DNA from: Symsagittifera roscoffensis
Lineage: Eukaryota; Xenacoelomorpha; Acoela; Convolutidae
Reading direction: 5' to 3'
DNA length: 64,000 nucleotides
Assembly (NCBI RefSeq): GCF_963678635.1
Contig: NC_087062.1
Coordinates: 20,819,789 to 20,883,788, forward strand
In this document: positions 61,317 to 64,000 of the stretch, piece by piece
Position numbering within the stretch: position 1 is the first letter of the stretch
Layout of the letters: every line of letters begins with the position of its first letter
The notes under the pieces: model-generated
What the model was told of the DNA's origin: nothing
Databases searched by the model: none
Seen by the model: the letters and a program-made list of their open reading frames with translations, nothing else
Translations under genes and position numbers: made by a program

Positions 61317-64000
61317 ACGCGGTAACGATTAAAGATGCGTACCCGATACCGCGAATAGACGAGAGCCTATCCAAACTTGGTGATGCAAAGTTCTTCACCA
61401 CATTGGACTTGGGTTCTGCCTTCTGGCAGGTTCCTCTGCGAAAGAAGGACAGAGAGAAAACCGGATTCGCGTGCGAATTGGGGTTGTACCAGTGGAAGAG
61501 GATGCCCTTCGGCTTGTGCAATGCAACAGCAACTTTTCAAAGGCTGATGGCTCAGGCTTTGACAGGAGTGACCAAAAAGTACGGGAATCTCTTGATGTGC
61601 TACGTGGATGATGTAGTCATAGCGACACCGACCCTGGAGGATCACATTGATCGGCTCGATGAGGTCTTCGGATGTATGAAAAGAGCAGGCTTGAAATGCA
61701 AACCATCGAAATGTGAAATCCTTAGGGATTCGATCAAGTACCTGGGAAGAATGGTGGACAGGCATGGCGTGAGGCCAGATCCAGAAGCAGTAGAGGCTGT
61801 GCTGACATGGAAAGCTCCTAGAACGGACACACAGCTCATGAGCTTCCTAGGGTTTGCCAATTACTACCGTGAATTCATTAAAGGATATGCGGACAAGGTG
61901 TATCCGATGCAGAAGCTGATGCGCAACAAAGGGAAAAAGTTCGAATGGAACGATGAGGCACAAGTTGCTTTCGAGAACATAAAGCGGGAACTGTGCGAAG
62001 CGCCAGTGCTGGGCATGCCTACAGAAAAGGGCATGTATGTTCTTGACACAGACGCATCGGTGGTGGCCATCTCAGGAATATTGCATCAAGAGCAAGAATG
62101 GAACGGAAGAACAGTTCTCCGTCCCATTGCATACGGCAGCAAAGTCTTGAGTGACACAGAGATGAAAGATGGCGCACCAAAAGCAGAAATGTTTGCAGTA
62201 GTCACCTTCGTGGAGAAGTACCGTGCATACTTGGGGAGCGCTCCCTTCAAGTTACGCGTGGACAACAGAGCGTTATCCTGGTTGAAGACCTACTCGATGG
62301 ATCAGAGTTATATTGGTAGATGGATAGTAAGATTGGATGGCTACCATATGATAATCGAACATAGGATGCGTGACAAACACCAGAATGCTGACAGCCTCAG
62401 TAAGAAAACTGAATTCTATGAAAGATTGGAGCAGAAGCAGGCCAATCAGGCGGAAGTAAAGGAGGGATTCTCGTTTCTGGACAAAGAAACTTATGAAGCG
62501 CTTCCCTTAACGAGATGGTTGGATAAGTCTGGACATCCAATTCCAGGGCATCCTGAGTTACCTGTAGAGAAAACAGCCGAGATAAAGATCCTGTCAAGGG
62601 AGGACCCGGTCCCCTTGGATTTGTTGCTGCGCTCGAACCTGGTCCAGCAAGAACTCTCTCCCATGAATATAAACAGCCTCTCATTATTGGATAAAACGGT
62701 GCAAGTCACACCACAAGTGATGCGGATACTGGGTGGATTGTTAGAAAGAGAAGTGACCAGAGATGACCCCGAGTGGACAGCAGCAGTGGCATCGCTAACA
62801 GTCAGTGAGAAGGTGAAGATCATGCCGTCCAGACAACAGCACGAAGAGAACAAGAGGGATTGTAGGACAATAGTTCAGCAACTAGTATCCTCAATACCCC
62901 AAGAGATTTTAACCAGTACTTCTTACGGACGGAAAGAACAGGGGAGCAGCAAGCGAAAGAAAACCGTCACCTTTGTAGACCGGGAAAAAGAGGGTGAAGA
63001 GGTAGAACAAAATCTGCTGCAAGACTATTTGTCCGGGGAGAAGGATGAGGAGAAAAACCAGCGATCACAAGATCAACACCCGGGACAAGGAAATTTGTCC
63101 GAGGAGTCTGAGATAAACGAGGAAATTCCTGATGAGAAACAGGACCGAGAGAACAAGGTTTTGTCCGGGGAGTTCAGATGGATGCGAAGAAAGCACAGAC
63201 ATGATCTGGAGGAGCGTGCAGTCTACAGCACAACCTCTTCGACAGATGATGATTCCCGAAACTCAGGAATGGACACCTATTCAGACAGGAACTCGAGTTC
63301 AGGATCCGAGCTGTCAGAACTGGCGATACACACGCTACTAGTGGAAACTCGGGCGAGAGACCTGGACAGAGAGGTGTACCAGGATCCTGACAGTGATCGC
63401 TACCTAATACCAAGCGAAAGAGTCTTTGACAACGCAGCGGATGACTTAGAAACGATAGCGGTATCGAAACGTTCGATAAGCCTGTTGCCGCAGAAAGAGG
63501 TAGTCAGGACTGATCTTCAGCCGTTTCAACAAGAAACACAACCGTTGGCGAAGATTTGGTGCGTTAAGATGGAAGAAGACACACATCAGCCCAACGAGCT
63601 GAACAGTCAGATGAGAGTCATGAAGACGTACTTGAAGGCGAGATACAGACTCTCGGACCTTCTAAGGGCGCAGAGAAATGATCGCATGACAAGCAACCTA
63701 AAAAGGTGGATAGAAAACGGTGCACCTGACAAAGGTGACCTGGAAGAAGACAGCTATAGGATCCTGAGACAATACTTCATGCAGAAGGAGGGGAGATTAT
63801 ATCTGAACAAGGACGGGATCGTGGCTTGCAGGAGAAGAGAAGAAGACAAGGTCTTATACAAATATAACGCGATAGTGTTGCCGCAACTCTATCAGACAGA
63901 ACTATTATTCAGGTCGCATGATCAGATGGGCCATCAAGGGTTCGACAAAGTGTATCAGAGGATCCTGAAGCGCTTTGAGTGGCTTGGGATGAAAAAGGCA
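61283..64000 (+). CDS. RT, RNase H and start of integrase of the second element (frame after the frameshift, partial)
   Basis: The frame is open from the break to the window end. It has FCCDFRYLN at its start, YVDDVVIATP (about 61,601), RNase H LDTDAS (about 62,041) and VDNRALSWL (about 62,260). The long acidic insert follows (about 62.4-63.5 kb, with repeated LSGE/LSEE). It ends at the integrase finger HDQMGHQG (about 63,917), where the window stops. Outside the insert it is very similar to the first element's Pol, so purifying selection acted until recently. Confidence 0.88.

Larger units (their letters stand above)
53313..64000 (+). mobile_element. Second giant gypsy-type element, 5' part, running off the window
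   Basis: It has a partial 5' LTR ending CGAATGTTACA at 53755, the same tRNA-Asn-type primer site at 53768, a 2.9-kb leader and Gag-Pol. RT and RNase H are very similar to those of the minus-strand element, whereas Gag is more diverged, so the two are related families. It is oriented divergently from the first. The second ORF and the 3' LTR would lie beyond 64,000. Confidence 0.85.

Overview
The window looks like metazoan, probably nematode, nuclear DNA: AT-rich introns with T-rich acceptors ending in TTTTCAG, TTTTACAG or TTTAG, a spliced host gene, and virus-like and retroviral-like transposons. Nothing bacterial is present. I could not confirm the species.

Region 1 (1-27,843, minus strand) is the 5' half of one host gene, an RBBP6 / RBPL-1 homologue: a DWNN ubiquitin-like domain, a linker and a CCHC zinc knuckle, in five exons whose phases join exactly. 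The RING exons should lie before base 1. Intron 1 is 20.2 kb and is filled by decayed Maverick/Polinton DNA. There is a minus-strand block with protein-primed DNA polymerase B, integrase, packaging ATPase and an exonuclease-like reading frame (7.9-13.1 kb). It is followed by a tandemly duplicated region (14.0-25.7 kb) that ends with two plus-strand polymerase B copies. All viral-type genes here are broken.

Region 2 (28.1-30.3 kb) is a pile of LTR and non-LTR (LINE) fragments just upstream of the host gene.

Region 3 (29,376-52,289, minus strand) is a 22.9-kb LTR retrotransposon. Its two 914-bp LTRs look identical. It has a tRNA-Asn-type primer binding site, a 2.5-kb leader carrying a minisatellite, an uninterrupted 2,935-codon Gag-Pol and, in the position where retroviruses carry env, a second uninterrupted ORF of 2,959 codons. 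The second ORF has a coiled coil, two SGNH-esterase-like domains, a hydrophobic segment and a SUMO-interaction-like tail. Gag-Pol ends in a region resembling a TARG1-type macro domain. The element also carries a strongly over-represented, strand-biased hexamer, CTTGAG in its sense. This element is the best candidate for an undescribed system.

Region 4 (52.3-64.0 kb, plus strand) is a LINE tail followed by a second, related giant element that diverges from the first. It has a partial 5' LTR, the same primer binding site, a 2.9-kb leader with a different repeated motif (CCGGAGGGGT), and a Gag-Pol with one frameshift just before the core reverse transcriptase motifs. It runs off the window inside the integrase N-terminus.
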